Of a DNA stretch of 13,588 nucleotides, positions 1 through 8,586 are shown one piece after another. This DNA is from a candidate division SR1 bacterium CG_4_9_14_3_um_filter_40_9 (GTDB lineage Bacteria; Patescibacteriota; Gracilibacteria; Absconditabacterales; Absconditicoccaceae), in the NCBI GenBank assembly GCA_002791215.1, contig PFWQ01000026.1:1-13588 (forward strand), in the 5' to 3' direction. Below the pieces are notes generated by a model. That model had not been told where the DNA came from and did no database searches. It saw nothing but the letters and a program-made list of their open reading frames with translations. How positions within the stretch are numbered: the first letter of the stretch is position 1; the number at the start of each line of letters is the position of its first letter. Made by a program: the position numbers and the translations under genes.

Positions 1-2246
1 ATATCAACCCGGCAAGCATGTTCGTCTCATTCATCTCGACAAAAGAATTCTTCTCAGTCATCAATAGGAAAATCGTAGAGAATTATAAAATGAATCTTTT
101 TGATATAGCTTTGGACCCATTTGAATTCAAAACAGGATTCTGAGAGAACCCGCAGATCAAGCAGAAAGACAACGATATGTATTACAGTTACTGCGCAGCA
201 TCCAATCTAAACGGATACAGATTTCTCAACTGTGCCAATATCAGCAACTCATTGACGCTCATCACAAGCATCTACACCAAAGACATCTTCCTCAAGTACG
301 GACAAGACTCTTACTTGAATTTTTTGTACACGAGTTATCTCTTAAGTTTCGTATTCCTCTCGAGAATAAAAATATTTCCGCACAAAAATAGGGACCACGG
401 TCCCGAGCATGCGAGGGAAGAGAATTATAATCGATTCATCCAGACTTTTTTCCATTTTTATGAATTCGTATTTTCTCAGACAGGAAAAAAAATCAGCAAG
501 GAAGAACTTGTAAAGATAAAAAAGGAGCTTCTTAACAAAAGCGAGATATTTTTCCCGCTCTTCGCGACATATCAGAGGCTGAACGCCATGTTTACCAATC
601 CGGACATCACCGACAAAGATCTCTATTCCCGGATTTTTTATGACGAACTCAAAGGAGACCAGAAAAATATAGTCGCAGAATTTATAGAAAATTATCAGAA
701 GTATACGTCGCAGGCAAACTACTCCAGCGTGGAAACGAAAATCATGCAATTCATCCTTCCTGCAGACATCCTTATCAGATATATGTTTCTGGATATGGAT
801 ATGTTTTTGGTCACAGAAACTATTATTTCCAAAATCTACGACAGGAAAGTGATAGATAAATACATCGCGAGCCTACACAAAGATGATCATGATTTAGAGA
901 GTTTTCTTCTCTACATCACCGACTACAGACACTTCAAAAAAAGTTTTTTCTCATGAGTACAGAAGTATCTCATCACCGTGCTGAGAAGCGATAATGGAGA
1001 AGAGACAGATGAAGAATTGGACGATCTTATGTCATCGATAGGTGATGATATCGAGAATCTTGAGAACTTCAAAATCCCTGAAAGGATAAAGAAAGAATCG
1101 AAGATCATGGAAAAGATATTAAACTTTTATATCACTCTCATCGGCGGATTCCGGATTTCCAGAGGAGATAGTTTTTTCCTCAGATTATTCAGGAAACCGA
1201 TGATACAACAGATAGCGCAAAGTACGGATATGTTCGACCAGAAGAATCAGAATCTGTATTATTACGGTTCATTGCTCTACAATTACGGAAAGAACGTATT
1301 CTACTACAAATACGCTTCAGAGAACGTGAGGGCAGGTAAGCAGAGATTCTTCCTGCCGCACAAAAGCAATATAAAGAATATCTATTCCAATATCTGCATC
1401 CTCAAGCTTTTCGATGAGAATTTCATAGCGACGATATTCCAGGATATCAATCCCAAAGACGTGAGGATCTTCATCAAAAATAAGAATATCCTCGATATCT
1501 TTAGAAAAATGTTCGGCAAAGAGATATCCACACTGGTAAAAAAAGAGAAAAACGAAATAGGAAAAGGCATCTACGGATGAATAGCTTCCTTGCTCGCAAA
1601 CGATAAGAAATTCCTCAAGACAATACAAAAAAATCTGACCGACAACGACATCTACCATCTCAAAGAAAGCATCTACAACCTTGATTTCCGAATGGGACAA
1701 TCTTTTTATAAAGCGCTTTTCGAGTGAGATATCAATCTCAAAAAATATTATTCTGACCAAGTCATTTTCTGAATCTGCGCCAACTGCAGAGAGACACTTC
1801 TGGGACTCATGCTCTACATAGCTTTCATTTCACAAGAAGAGAACAAAACGAAGATGACTAACTGAAAGGCAGGAACCACGCTGAAGAGCGGGGAAGACTT
1901 TAAGATTCATCTCATAAAAAGGATTTACATTACAGATATCTTGAATATGAATATCGAAAAAGACGAAGACGCTGTAAGAGAAAAAATGATCCAGATACTG
2001 GATACCATCTACGGACAATTCGCAGAGATCCTAGAAAATCGAATAGCAATTGATGACAACAAAGATTTCCTTAGAATAAGCATGGGAAACCGGACACATT
2101 TCATAGAAAGCGACAAAACTGATGGACGCAGAGCTATCGATGACGAAGAGATTGTAAAGAAGATAAGCGGAGAAGATATCATATGGTTCAGATGACTCCT
2201 CAAAAATATCACCTATTATAATAAAAGATTCTTGATACCTAGATAA
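1..2246 (+). CDS. Large uncharacterised protein, 3' part only
   Basis: One frame stays open from the left edge to a TAA at 2244-2246 when UGA is read as Gly. It crosses seven in-frame TGAs (141, 954, 1578, 1725, 1770, 1863, 2193) and gives about 747 residues without the true N-terminus. I do not recognise a family. The visible part is rich in Ile, Phe, Tyr, Lys and Asp/Glu and looks largely helical. No P-loop, HExxH or long membrane segment is obvious. An acidic stretch lies just after the TGA at 954. A palindrome-bearing insert near 389-416 encodes the odd segment [10 protein letters not shown]. With a standard code this region gives three separate ORFs in the same frame, which argues for one recoded gene. 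The reading frame is secure; the function is unknown. Confidence 0.75.
389..416. repeat. Palindromic insert inside the large hypothetical gene
   Basis: GGGACCACGGTCCC is a 5-bp stem around CACG, followed by a GAGCATGCGAGG stretch. It is more GC-rich than its surroundings and is read in frame. It resembles the short palindromic repeats seen elsewhere in the window, but it has no second copy here. Confidence 0.4.
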
Positions 2247-2254
2247 GAAATTCC

Positions 2255-2362
2255 CTTACCCCTTCCATCCCCTCTCCTTCAGAGGAGGGAATTGTGCCAA
2301 GACACCCTTCAGCGTTTACCACGTAAGGCGGGGCAGGAGAAGGGACGGGGATGAGGGGAAAA
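2255..2362. repeat. Intergenic C-rich/G-rich imperfect inverted repeat
   Basis: This spacer lies between the large hypothetical gene and nrdR. The left arm is C/T-rich (CCCTTACCCCTTCCATCCCC) and the right arm is the approximate complement (GGGACGGGGATGAGGGG). A second short stem, CTCTCCTTCAGAGGAGGG, lies inside the left arm. It looks like an intergenic palindromic repeat element and could fold into a large RNA hairpin that ends the upstream transcript. A similar architecture occurs at 11116-11214. Confidence 0.5.
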
Positions 2363-2388
2363 TTTTATTCATTTACGCTTCGCTTAGT

Positions 2389-2823
2389 ATGAAATGCCCG
2401 AAATGTCAGAGTATGGAAACCAAAGTCATCGATTCCAGAGTGATCGAAGATGGCCAGAGCATCAGAAGAAGAAGAGAATGCGAATTCTGCAACAATAGAT
2501 TTACAACCTTCGAAAGGAAATGATTCACCGAGTTGATGGTGATAAAAAAAGACGGAAGCAAGGAGATGTATGATAGGGAGAAGCTCAAAAGAGCGCTTAT
2601 GCTTGCTTGCGTAAAAAGAGAAATGGACAAGGAAGAGATAGAAAATATCATCAATAATCTGGAAGCGGAACGATCCACAGACAAAAATGAGATCAGCTCC
2701 AAGCAAATCGGAGACGATATTCTCAAAGCGCTGAAAAATATCGATCCTGTAGCATATGTCAGATTCGCTTCAGTATATAAATCATTTGATAATCTAGAAG
2801 ATTTCAAAAAATACGTAGAATAA
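2389..2823 (+). CDS. nrdR: NrdR, transcriptional repressor of ribonucleotide reductase genes
   Basis: NrdR senses ATP/dATP and represses ribonucleotide reductase operons by binding paired NrdR boxes. The 144-residue product has the expected length. An N-terminal zinc ribbon carries C3-x2-C6 and C31-x2-C34, followed by the family's RFTTFER motif. An ATP-cone domain occupies about residues 48-137 (VIKKDGSKE, then [10 protein letters not shown] and the Ser-Lys-Gln-Ile region). The single in-frame TGA at 2521 is residue 45, at the junction between zinc ribbon and ATP-cone. Without recoding, the gene splits into a zinc ribbon too short to call and a 96-residue ORF. ATG 2389 is chosen because it puts CPKC at the very N-terminus, as in the family. 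No strong Shine-Dalgarno is seen. No nrd gene lies nearby and I could not identify an NrdR box. Confidence 0.95.
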
Positions 2824-2826
2824 TCA

Positions 2827-2908
2827 GTTAACAACGAACAGTGAACAACTAACAATAAATGGCAGATGATAGGCAACTGTTAACTGTTAGTTTTTAGTTG
2901 TTAGTTGT
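2827..2908. repeat. Heptamer-type inverted repeat between convergent nrdR and the protease
   Basis: The left arm (2827-2855) is built of GTTAAC/GAACAACTAAC units. The right arm (2875-2908) is built of TTAACTGTTAGT and TTAGTTG units, roughly its reverse complement. The right arm contains tandem TTAGTTG heptamers. It lies between two converging genes, and the TAA stop of the minus-strand protease is inside the right arm. It probably acts as a bidirectional hairpin terminator. Related sequence recurs at 9620-9718 and 12189-12223. Confidence 0.6.
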
Positions 2909-4384
2909 AAGTGCCGCTTGAAGTTGCTCGTCCTCTATTGTTTTTGGATCATCAGAAATCTTCACATCAGGCTGGAGACCCACGTGATCAATAGTAGTCT
3001 TGGATTTCCCTGTATACCATTTAGCGACAGTGTATTTGAGCATCGAGCCATCACTGTATTGGAGTAATTCCTGTACAGATCATTTCCCATATGTCTTCTC
3101 ACCTATCAGTGTAGCGTAAGGAAGATAATCCTTGATAGTTCAGGCGAATATTTCAGATGCAGAAGCCGATCATTGATTCATCAGAATTGCAACTTTCTTG
3201 TAAGTCAACTTCTTCCCATCGATATCGGATGCGACCAGTGAGTCTTCTCACAATCTAGAATCTACAAGCACGGTAACCTTGCCCGTAGGGACAAAATAAG
3301 ACAGTATATTTGCTACTTCCTCAAGACTTCCACCGGGATTATTTCTTACATCAAAGATATATTCCTTGCATTTGTTCTTACCGAAGACGTTTGTCAGTGC
3401 AGTGACAAATTCATCATACACGCCATAACCGAACATACCGATAGCCATATAGCAAGTACTGGTATTATATGTTTTAGCAGAAATATTCTCCACGACAATC
3501 GCATCTCTGGTGATAGTGAAAGTTAGGATCTTTTTGTTCCTTAGGATAAGAAGTTTGACTTGAGTTCATGATGGTCACTTGATCCAGTCCACTGCAGTGG
3601 TTGTATCAATATTTTCATTCACCCTGTGATTATCTATTTTGAGTATTCTATCTCATGCGAGCAAACCAGCTTCCTGAGCGGGAGATCAAACGATAGGAGA
3701 AGTGATGATCAATATACCTGGCTCCGCCATCTCCACATACGCTCAGATTCATTCAAATTCTCATTGCATCTCTTCATTGAATTGTTGTGCGTCCGTAGGC
3801 GGGAAAAAAGTTGTATAAGGGTCCTGGGCGCTATCGATCATCTTTTGGATAGTATCATAGATTTCGCTAAGATTTTTTGAATTGGTCGAAGCAGAATCCA
3901 GTATATCAGAAATCTTTTCAAGCGAACTATCATCCAGATATCCGTCATCAGTCAGCTTGAGCTCCATCATAGAATTCTGTTTTATCTGAAGAGTTTCAAC
4001 CTGATAAAGAATGCTATCCATCCAAGAAGAAGTTACTCATTTTCATTTTTCGCATGATGCGCTGATAGTAAATTTGATTTTGATGATCGCACATGCCTGA
4101 TCTTCAGCAGGATTTTTGCTCAAAGGCAAAGTGATGCGTCCATTTGGAAAAAGTTTGTAAGAAACAGCCTTTTGCATGGTTTGATAGATAGCAGTATCTT
4201 TTGTAATGCCTTTGTATTTGAGAACGATATCTTTGTAGGATTCGGATGAATCCATATTTTTGGCGACAGCATCGACATACGACGTGAAAAACTGTTCTCG
4301 AGTGAGAGAAGAATCTGCAAGTGTATGAAAGCCGAACCCAAATAGACCTATCAATATGAATAAAAACAATCTCTTTATATTCAT
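2894..4384 (-). CDS. C-terminal processing peptidase (S41A, CtpA/Prc family), secreted
   Basis: This is a periplasmic or extracytoplasmic serine protease that cleaves exported proteins near their C-termini. The 496-residue product starts with a signal peptide (MNIKRLFLFILIGLFGFGF, about residues 1-24). A family-atypical N-terminal region of about 180 residues follows. A PDZ domain begins near residue 209 (FEGIGAYVEM, then SPAQEAGLLAGDRILKI). The S41 core has VRNNPGG and the catalytic dyad: the middle Ser of NQGSASASE (about S408) and Lys of TYGKGSVQ (about K434). Thirteen in-frame TGAs (for example 3080, 3170, 3575, 3653) fall on glycines conserved in these motifs. An ATG 12 codons upstream (4420) is possible, but 4384 places the signal peptide first. 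The TAA at 2894-2896 lies inside a heptamer repeat. Confidence 0.93.
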
Positions 4385-4446
4385 GATTTCTGGATACACA
4401 ATTAAAATCTGATTCAACATACGTATTCGTACTACATTTTCAAATC

Positions 4447-4455
4447 ATTATAACA
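4447..4455 (-). promoter_or_regulatory. Probable extended -10 promoter of the S41 protease gene
   Basis: On the minus strand the sequence reads TGTTATAAT, a consensus -10 with an extended TGn. It lies about 62 bases before the chosen ATG at 4384 and just after the terminator of the upstream gene. No convincing -35 is visible. Confidence 0.45.
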
Positions 4456-4456
4456 T

Positions 4457-4509
4457 AAAAATGGGGAGAGAATCCTCGACCCATTTTTAAAACCCTAAAT
4501 ACAGGGTTT
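4457..4509 (-). terminator. Two stacked hairpins ending the 89-residue protein gene
   Basis: On the minus strand, downstream of the stop at 4516, there are two hairpins. AAACCCT/AGGGTTT pairs 4503-4509 with 4490-4496. AAAAATGGG/CCCATTTTT pairs 4480-4488 with 4457-4465 over 9 bp, ending in a run of T. The second has the form of an intrinsic terminator. Confidence 0.6.
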
Positions 4510-4515
4510 AAATTT

Positions 4516-4785
4516 TTAATCAATCAGTAGTACCGGTTCTTCTACAAAGATGTCTGCGAAAAACTCCTTTATTTTGCTCTCCAGATCGGGGAACATCGTA
4601 CTGAAAGTTTTTAACACCCAATCTACGAACTCTCTCAAATCTTCTACTAAAAGCCAATTTTTGACCTTTTTCAATTCTTTTTCAAAGAGTTCTTGATTAA
4701 AACTCACGCTTTCGAGAACTTTTTTTTGATAAGCTGACATTTGCCTGCTGTACTCCAGATCAATTTTTTGCACAATTTGCGTCAT
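4516..4785 (-). CDS. Small helical hypothetical protein (89 residues)
   Basis: The product is uncharacterised, 89 residues, starting MTQIVQKIDLEYSRQ. It is predicted almost entirely helical from alternating charged and hydrophobic residues, with an acidic C-terminus (DIFVEEPVLLID). It has no membrane segment, cysteine or recognised motif, and no in-frame UGA. It is flanked by a good minus-strand promoter at 4869-4896 and a hairpin terminator at 4457-4509, so it appears to be an independent, possibly well-expressed transcript. The leader before ATG is very AT-rich and has no clear Shine-Dalgarno. The discrete promoter and terminator support a real gene. Function unknown. Confidence 0.7.
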   Translation of the reverse strand: MTQIVQKIDLEYSRQMSAYQKKVLESVSFNQELFEKELKKVKNWLLVEDLREFVDWVLKTFSTMFPDLESKIKEFFADIFVEEPVLLID

Positions 4786-4868
4786 AATGTTTTCTTTTTT
4801 TTAGGATTAATTAATAATAGAACTTTCTTTGTAATGATTTTCTGAAAAACAAAAAATCACCAGTAATT

Positions 4869-4896
4869 AATATAGCGATTCGTTGATGAAAGTCAA
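4869..4896 (-). promoter_or_regulatory. Sigma-70-type promoter for the 89-residue protein gene
   Basis: On the minus strand a -35 TTGACT (4891-4896) is followed after 16 bases by a -10 TATATT (4869-4874). An overlapping TATTAA gives an 18-base spacer. It implies a leader of about 75-80 bases to the ATG at 4785. Confidence 0.6.
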
Positions 4897-4910
4897 GCTA
4901 AACTAATCAG

Positions 4911-4990
4911 AAAGTCCTTAAGGTCTGTAAAGTCCATAAAGTCAAATCTAGTGACCTTATAGACCTTCGACCTGATGACCTTATAGACTA
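4911..4990. repeat. Nonamer-period repeat with inverted arms downstream of murD
   Basis: The left part repeats units such as AAAGTCCTT, AAGGTCTGT, AAAGTCCAT and AAAGTCAAA at a 9-base period. The right part contains GACCTTATAGAC twice. The two parts are near reverse complements, so the block can fold. It begins one base beyond the murD stop codon (4992-4994) and may terminate murD transcription. Confidence 0.55.
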
Positions 4991-4991
4991 T

Positions 4992-6404
4992 TTATCAATC
5001 AAGCAATTCTTTCACATATTTTTTGAAAAGGTCTCCTTTCTCTTCAAAATTCTTCCACACGCTATAGCTTGGAGAGGCCGTGGAGAGCAAGGCCATCTTT
5101 CATTTTTCCGTATACATATAGGCAAATTTCACAGCCGCTTGCATATCATCAGTAGAAAAGATTTTAAGATTGTCGATATGATTTCAATGTTTGTATTGCA
5201 CTTGGATGCAATGTTTGAAATCAGCTGTAGATATATCAGTATATTTTTCTATATGTTCTTTGAGGAGTTCCAATATTTTTTTCCCAGAGTCAGGGAATAA
5301 GACTATATTACGAATCTTATATTCGAGTATACATTTGATCAGCTCATTAAAATTATATCCCCTGTCAGTGCCTCACAAAAATATCGTATCGATCTTTTTT
5401 CAAAATGTTTTGATGGCCTGGATAGTGCTTTCAGGAGTAGTAGAAATAGCATCATCTACTCGCTCCCTTCATCCGTAGATACCGAAATTTTCCATCCTAT
5501 GCGGCAGTCATTTGAATGTCTTGATAGATTGATGGACGGTCTTGAGCGGCAATCCGATGACGTCCCCTACTGCCAATGCCGCACAGATATTATCCAGATT
5601 ATGCTCTCCTAGGATATTTCTATCATTTTCTGAGAAAAGCTTTTTATCGTCTTCCATAAAAAAACCATAGTACCGTTTATATTTTCATTCGCTTCCGTAA
5701 GAGATCAGATGTGTGTTGCTGCTTGATGATGGGGCGATAAGTTGTTCTCCCAATTTACATTCCTGGATAGTCTTTCGATGGGCCACATTATATTCACTGC
5801 CATTGAGAACATTAAGTTTAGCCTTGGCATACGCCTGAAAAGATCCATGCCGATCAAGATGATCCGGGAAGACACTTCCAAGGACTGAGATATAATTCTG
5901 CTTTTTCAAAGTATCAAGCATGTAGCTTGAAAGTTCAAGCACCACATAGTCAAATTCTTCCAAAAAATCTATCTCATCAAGTACCGGATTCCCTATATTT
6001 CCGACTAATTTCACGCGATATCAGGCATCCTTGAGGATATGGAAAATCAAGGAGACTATAGTAGATTTACCTTTGGTAGCAGTGACTGCTATCACTCTGC
6101 CCTTATAATTATCAAAGAAAAATTGGATCTGAGTGATGATTTTATCCTTATGCAAAAATAATTTCTTGCCCATGGGTATTCATGCTGACTTGAAAATGAT
6201 ATCATATTGATCCAAACGTTCAAGATACTCATCTCAGGTGACAGAACCGACTAAACTGGAAGTCTGAAGGTGCTGATTGACGTCAAGAATGGTAATGCTT
6301 TTGAACTGTGCATTCTGATTCATCAGAAAATTAAGCGTGGATTTTCATTCCAATCCAAACCCCAAGATGGCGATATTCTTATCTTTGAGATCAGCAATTT
6401 GCAT
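4992..6404 (-). CDS. murD: UDP-N-acetylmuramoylalanine--D-glutamate ligase
   Basis: MurD adds D-Glu to UDP-MurNAc-L-Ala with ATP in cytoplasmic peptidoglycan precursor synthesis. The 470-residue product matches the family length. The N-terminal nucleotide-binding domain has ILGFGLEGKST (residues 13-23), with Gly20 encoded by TGA. The central domain carries ATKGKST (about 109-115), GNIGNP, ELSS (about 157-160) and FPDHLDRHG (about 179-187). The C-terminal domain has PHRME and VDDA. The first Gly of the usual GTxGKST is Ala here. Several further TGAs lie in frame, for example at 4995, 6180 and 6234. ATG 6404 is 15 bases after the miaB stop, so the two genes are probably co-transcribed. The start is supported by the family-like MQIADLKDKNIAILG. 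A cell-wall ligase suggests the organism makes its own peptidoglycan. Confidence 0.94.
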
Positions 6405-6419
6405 ACAGACACTATATGA

Positions 6420-7991
6420 TTATGGAAGCATTTCTCAAGACAGTTTGAATTCAGCTCACTTTATGATTTTCACCTTTACGAAATCTCATACGTTGCGCGT
6501 TACACGTTGAATGTTACACGTGATCTGCTTCATGTTGTCTGTATATCCAATTAATTGTATTCCGTTTCCCGTTGAGCGTTTTCCGTTCTCCATTTTTATT
6601 TCGTTTACAAGCATCTCATGAATATTGCCGATTTCTTTTTCGTTATTTTCACGTGAAATACGCTTCAAAACTTCGTTTAATCTATTCCACCTCTCTCGTT
6701 TCACCTCACGCGATACGTCGTCAGGATATTTTTTTTGAGCCAAAGTACCGGGCCTGGAAGAATAAATCCCCATATAGATCATATCAAATCTTCCATGCTC
6801 CACGAACTTCAGTGTCTGCTCAAAATCTTTTTCCGTCTCGCCGGGAAATCAGATGATGATATCTGTTGTGATACTAATATCTCTTTTCAGCTTACGCACA
6901 TCATCGATGAATTTCTTCGCATCAGTTACAGAATATCATCTGAACATCCTTTTCAAAACAGCATCAGAACCTGACTGCAACGGCATATGGATATGCGGAC
7001 AAAGCTTCTCTTCCTTTCCATGCAACGCTAACAATTCTTTGGAAAAATAGGTCGGATATGGAGACGTATATCTGAGCCGCTTCAATCCTCTGCCGTCATT
7101 GCGAGTGAGACATGGCTTTAGTCCTTTAGGGCAATCTACAGAGGATTCATCTTTTAACGCCAAAATTTTTTTTATTATCTCCACAAATTGTGGATGCTTA
7201 TTGACAATCTGTCCGAGCAAAACAATTTCCTTGGCTCAATGCTTGATGTGGTATTCACATTCTTTCACAATCTGCTCCACAGGAAAATATTTTTCCAAAC
7301 CTCTCGCATAGGGCACGATACAATACGCGCAAAACTGATTACAGCCGGTAGAGATAGGCACATATGCAGTACTCGTATGCATATTCATGGAGGTAATAGA
7401 TTCGGGAATTATTTTTTCATATTCGTTGATGAACTCTCATTCATAGTTCACCTTGTATCACAATCTTTCAAGCATCAAAGGCAGGAATCATGTGTCATCT
7501 ATTCTCCGGAATAATTCCAGATTTCTCCATTTTTTCTGTAAAATATGGAACAATGGATTGAATGCGTGATTGACGAAAACCGTATCGAGTATCGAGTTAC
7601 GAGTATCGAGAAGTTCTAATTCGCTATTAGTTAATCAAACGATAGTGGGTTTTTGAGACATCAAACTGCCAAAAAAATTTCATTGTTGAAACTGACTCGG
7701 CACTTGTCACTCATCACTCGTGACAGATTTCAGAAGTCTGCGACTTCTGAAATTATGTTGTATCATGCATCAAGTAATCCACACTTTTTGATCAGGACGG
7801 ATTTCTTTCAATTTTCCCGTTATCTTATCTTCAGATTTTTGTCTCACCGAACAGGTTTCGAAGATCACAATATCCGCTTTTTTGATATCTTCTTCATACG
7901 AAAAACCGCAATGCTGAAGCACTGCCCTAATCCTTGCACTATCTGCATAATTCATCTGACATCCAAAGGTCAGGATATGGAAAGTTTTCAT
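6420..7991 (-). CDS. miaB: MiaB-type tRNA methylthiotransferase with repeat-derived insertions
   Basis: This is a radical-SAM methylthiotransferase that adds a methylthio group at tRNA position 37. The N-terminal cluster cysteines are C11 (FGCQMN), C47 (ETCSVR) and C75 (TGC, its Gly encoded by the TGA at 7770). The radical-SAM CxxxCxxC is C217/C221/C224 (TGCNQFCAYC). MPLQSGSD, GFPGET (Gly from the TGA at 6849) and a C-terminal TRAM-like end (VGDFVKVKIIKGAEFKLSGE) complete the family pattern. At 523 residues it is longer than usual (about 440-470). The excess maps to repeats read in frame: 7727-7753, 7694-7724, 7579-7612, 7084-7147, 6563-6591 and 6491-6524. No TAA or TAG interrupts the frame. 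The i6A-type MiaB is the best call; the t6A-type MtaB is less likely given MPLQSGSD. It heads an apparent miaB-murD unit. Confidence 0.9.
6491..6524. repeat. Heptamer repeat GTTnnnC inside miaB (TRAM region)
   Basis: Successive 7-base units GTTGCGC, GTTACAC, GTTGAAT, GTTACAC lie in frame within the C-terminal TRAM region of miaB, encoding the peptide TCNIQRVTRNV. Confidence 0.6.
6563..6591. repeat. Second heptamer repeat inside miaB
   Basis: Units GTTTCCC, GTTGAGC, GTTTTCC and GTTCTCC repeat at a 7-base period. They are read in frame as ENGKRSTGNG, just before the TRAM-like segment. The sequence differs from the neighbouring repeat at 6491 but shares the GTT-plus-four pattern. Confidence 0.6.
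7084..7147. repeat. Palindromic element with GTCATTGCGA core, in frame in miaB
   Basis: Perfect 9-bp outer arms AATCCTCTG/CAGAGGATT enclose GTCATTGCGA and GGCAATCTA. The same two core words occur at 10826-10879 in a terminator. Here the element is translated as part of miaB (peptide around VDCPKGLKPCLTRNDGRG). It sits where MiaB proteins normally have a short loop before the RYTSPYP-type motif. GTCATTGCGAGC...GCAATCT is a widespread kind of bacterial interspersed palindrome. Confidence 0.65.
7579..7612. repeat. Heptamer repeat ATCGAGT inside miaB
   Basis: Units ATCGAGT, ATCGAGT, TACGAGT and ATCGAGA repeat at a 7-base period, read in frame as LLDTRNSILDT. They lie between the third N-terminal cluster cysteine and the radical-SAM motif. 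Confidence 0.6.
7692..7726. repeat. Heptamer repeat CACTCnn inside miaB
   Basis: Units GACTCGG, CACTTGT, CACTCAT, CACTCGT and GACAGAT repeat at a 7-base period. They are read in frame as SVTSDEGQVPSQ. Confidence 0.6.
7727..7753. repeat. Perfect 12-bp inverted repeat inside miaB
   Basis: ATTTCAGAAGTC and GACTTCTGAAAT are perfect inverted arms around a TGC loop. They abut the heptamer repeat at 7692-7726 and start about six codons after cluster residue C75. The peptide is NFRSRRLLK. Confidence 0.65.
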
Positions 7992-7997
7992 GTCAGT

Positions 7998-8030
7998 CTT
8001 TTAACTTTTAACTTTCAACTTTCAACTAAT
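7998..8030. repeat. Heptamer repeat AACTTTC between divergent genes
   Basis: AACTTTTAACTTTC, AACTTTC and AACTAAT units repeat at a 7-base period. They lie in the 99-base gap between the divergent miaB and the 121-residue gene, immediately before the miaB start. I saw no convincing promoter hexamers in this gap for either gene. Confidence 0.6.
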
Positions 8031-8090
8031 TTTGTATTGCATTTGAATTGGTTTTGGGTATCACACAATCACAAAAAAATCCAAACAAAA

Positions 8091-8456
8091 ATGACAAAAG
8101 TAGCATCAGCGACAAAAAAAGTAACATCTGCAACCAATAAAGTTCTCAAATCTTTTTTTAAGAAATTTCTGACATTCTTTTCGAAAGAGGATAGCAAGAA
8201 AGGAGAGGGGAAAAAACGAATCTCCTACGCGAAAATGGAAGAATTTTGTAGAGAGGGTGAGTACTTTTATGATTCTATCACAAAAGATATTCTCAATCCT
8301 AAGTCTGAATATTTTTATGTGGTGGGAAAAACACGGCGTTTCGTTATTCAAAAAACAGGAGACAAAGAAGAAATTTTAGCCTCAGCGTCAAGAAACCTGA
8401 CCAAACCAAAAACACGGAAACAACCGCAGAAGAAAAAATCTCTCCTAAACTTATAA
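8091..8456 (+). CDS. Basic hypothetical protein (121 residues)
   Basis: The function is not recognised. The 121-residue product is very basic. An N-terminal stretch rich in Lys, Thr, Ser and Ala (MTKVASATKKVTSATNKVLK) could be an amphipathic helix or nucleic-acid-binding tail. A Phe/Lys-rich segment follows, then a folded-looking middle with aromatics (FCREGEYFYDSITKDIL, SEYFYVVGKTRRFVIQK), then a Lys/Arg/Gln-rich C-terminal tail. The frame is open further upstream, but that part consists of the miaB antisense and the heptamer repeat, so ATG 8091 is preferred. There is no in-frame UGA. A strong intrinsic terminator follows. The tails suggest binding to a nucleic acid or ribosome, but this is only inference from composition. 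Confidence 0.7.
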   Translation: MTKVASATKKVTSATNKVLKSFFKKFLTFFSKEDSKKGEGKKRISYAKMEEFCREGEYFYDSITKDILNPKSEYFYVVGKTRRFVIQKTGDKEEILASASRNLTKPKTRKQPQKKKSLLNL

Positions 8457-8483
8457 GAGTTTATGGAGAAATCTTATTTCAAT

Positions 8484-8515
8484 AAACTCTCCTCTGATTT
8501 CATGAGAGTTTTTTT
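8484..8515 (+). terminator. Intrinsic terminator after the 121-residue gene
   Basis: AAACTCTC (8484-8491) pairs with GAGAGTTT (8504-8511), followed by an uninterrupted T run to 8515. An alternative stem AGAGTTTAT/ATAAACTCT (8456-8464 with 8482-8490) overlaps it, giving two possible folds. Confidence 0.75.
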
Positions 8516-8547
8516 ATTTGGAATTCGCCCAGGGATTAGTATTATTC

Positions 8548-8586
8548 ATTCGTCCTATTCGTCTTTTTAGTCCTATTCGTCCTTTT
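8548..8586. repeat. CCTATTCGT repeat abutting the start of the EEP gene
   Basis: CATTCGTCC, TATTCGTCT, TTTTAGTCC, TATTCGTCC repeat at a 9-base period. They end at the base before the chosen ATG at 8587. The frame is open through the repeat, so a longer N-terminus starting at a TTG near 8518 cannot be excluded. Confidence 0.55.

Noticed and set aside
342..749. Minus-strand ORF of 135 codons
   Set aside because: It is a shadow of the plus-strand recoded gene, which is open across the whole region.
954..1580. Frameshifts or sequencing errors as the cause of broken genes
   Set aside because: Pieces remain in the same frame, and the interruptions checked are TGA, never TAA or TAG, which fits recoding rather than error.
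2406..2876. Minus-strand ORF opposite nrdR
   Set aside because: The plus strand encodes a complete NrdR with intact zinc ribbon and ATP-cone.
7653..8090. Long plus-strand extension of the 121-residue gene
   Set aside because: It is antisense to the conserved N-terminus of miaB and passes through the AACTTTC repeat. The real start is ATG 8091.
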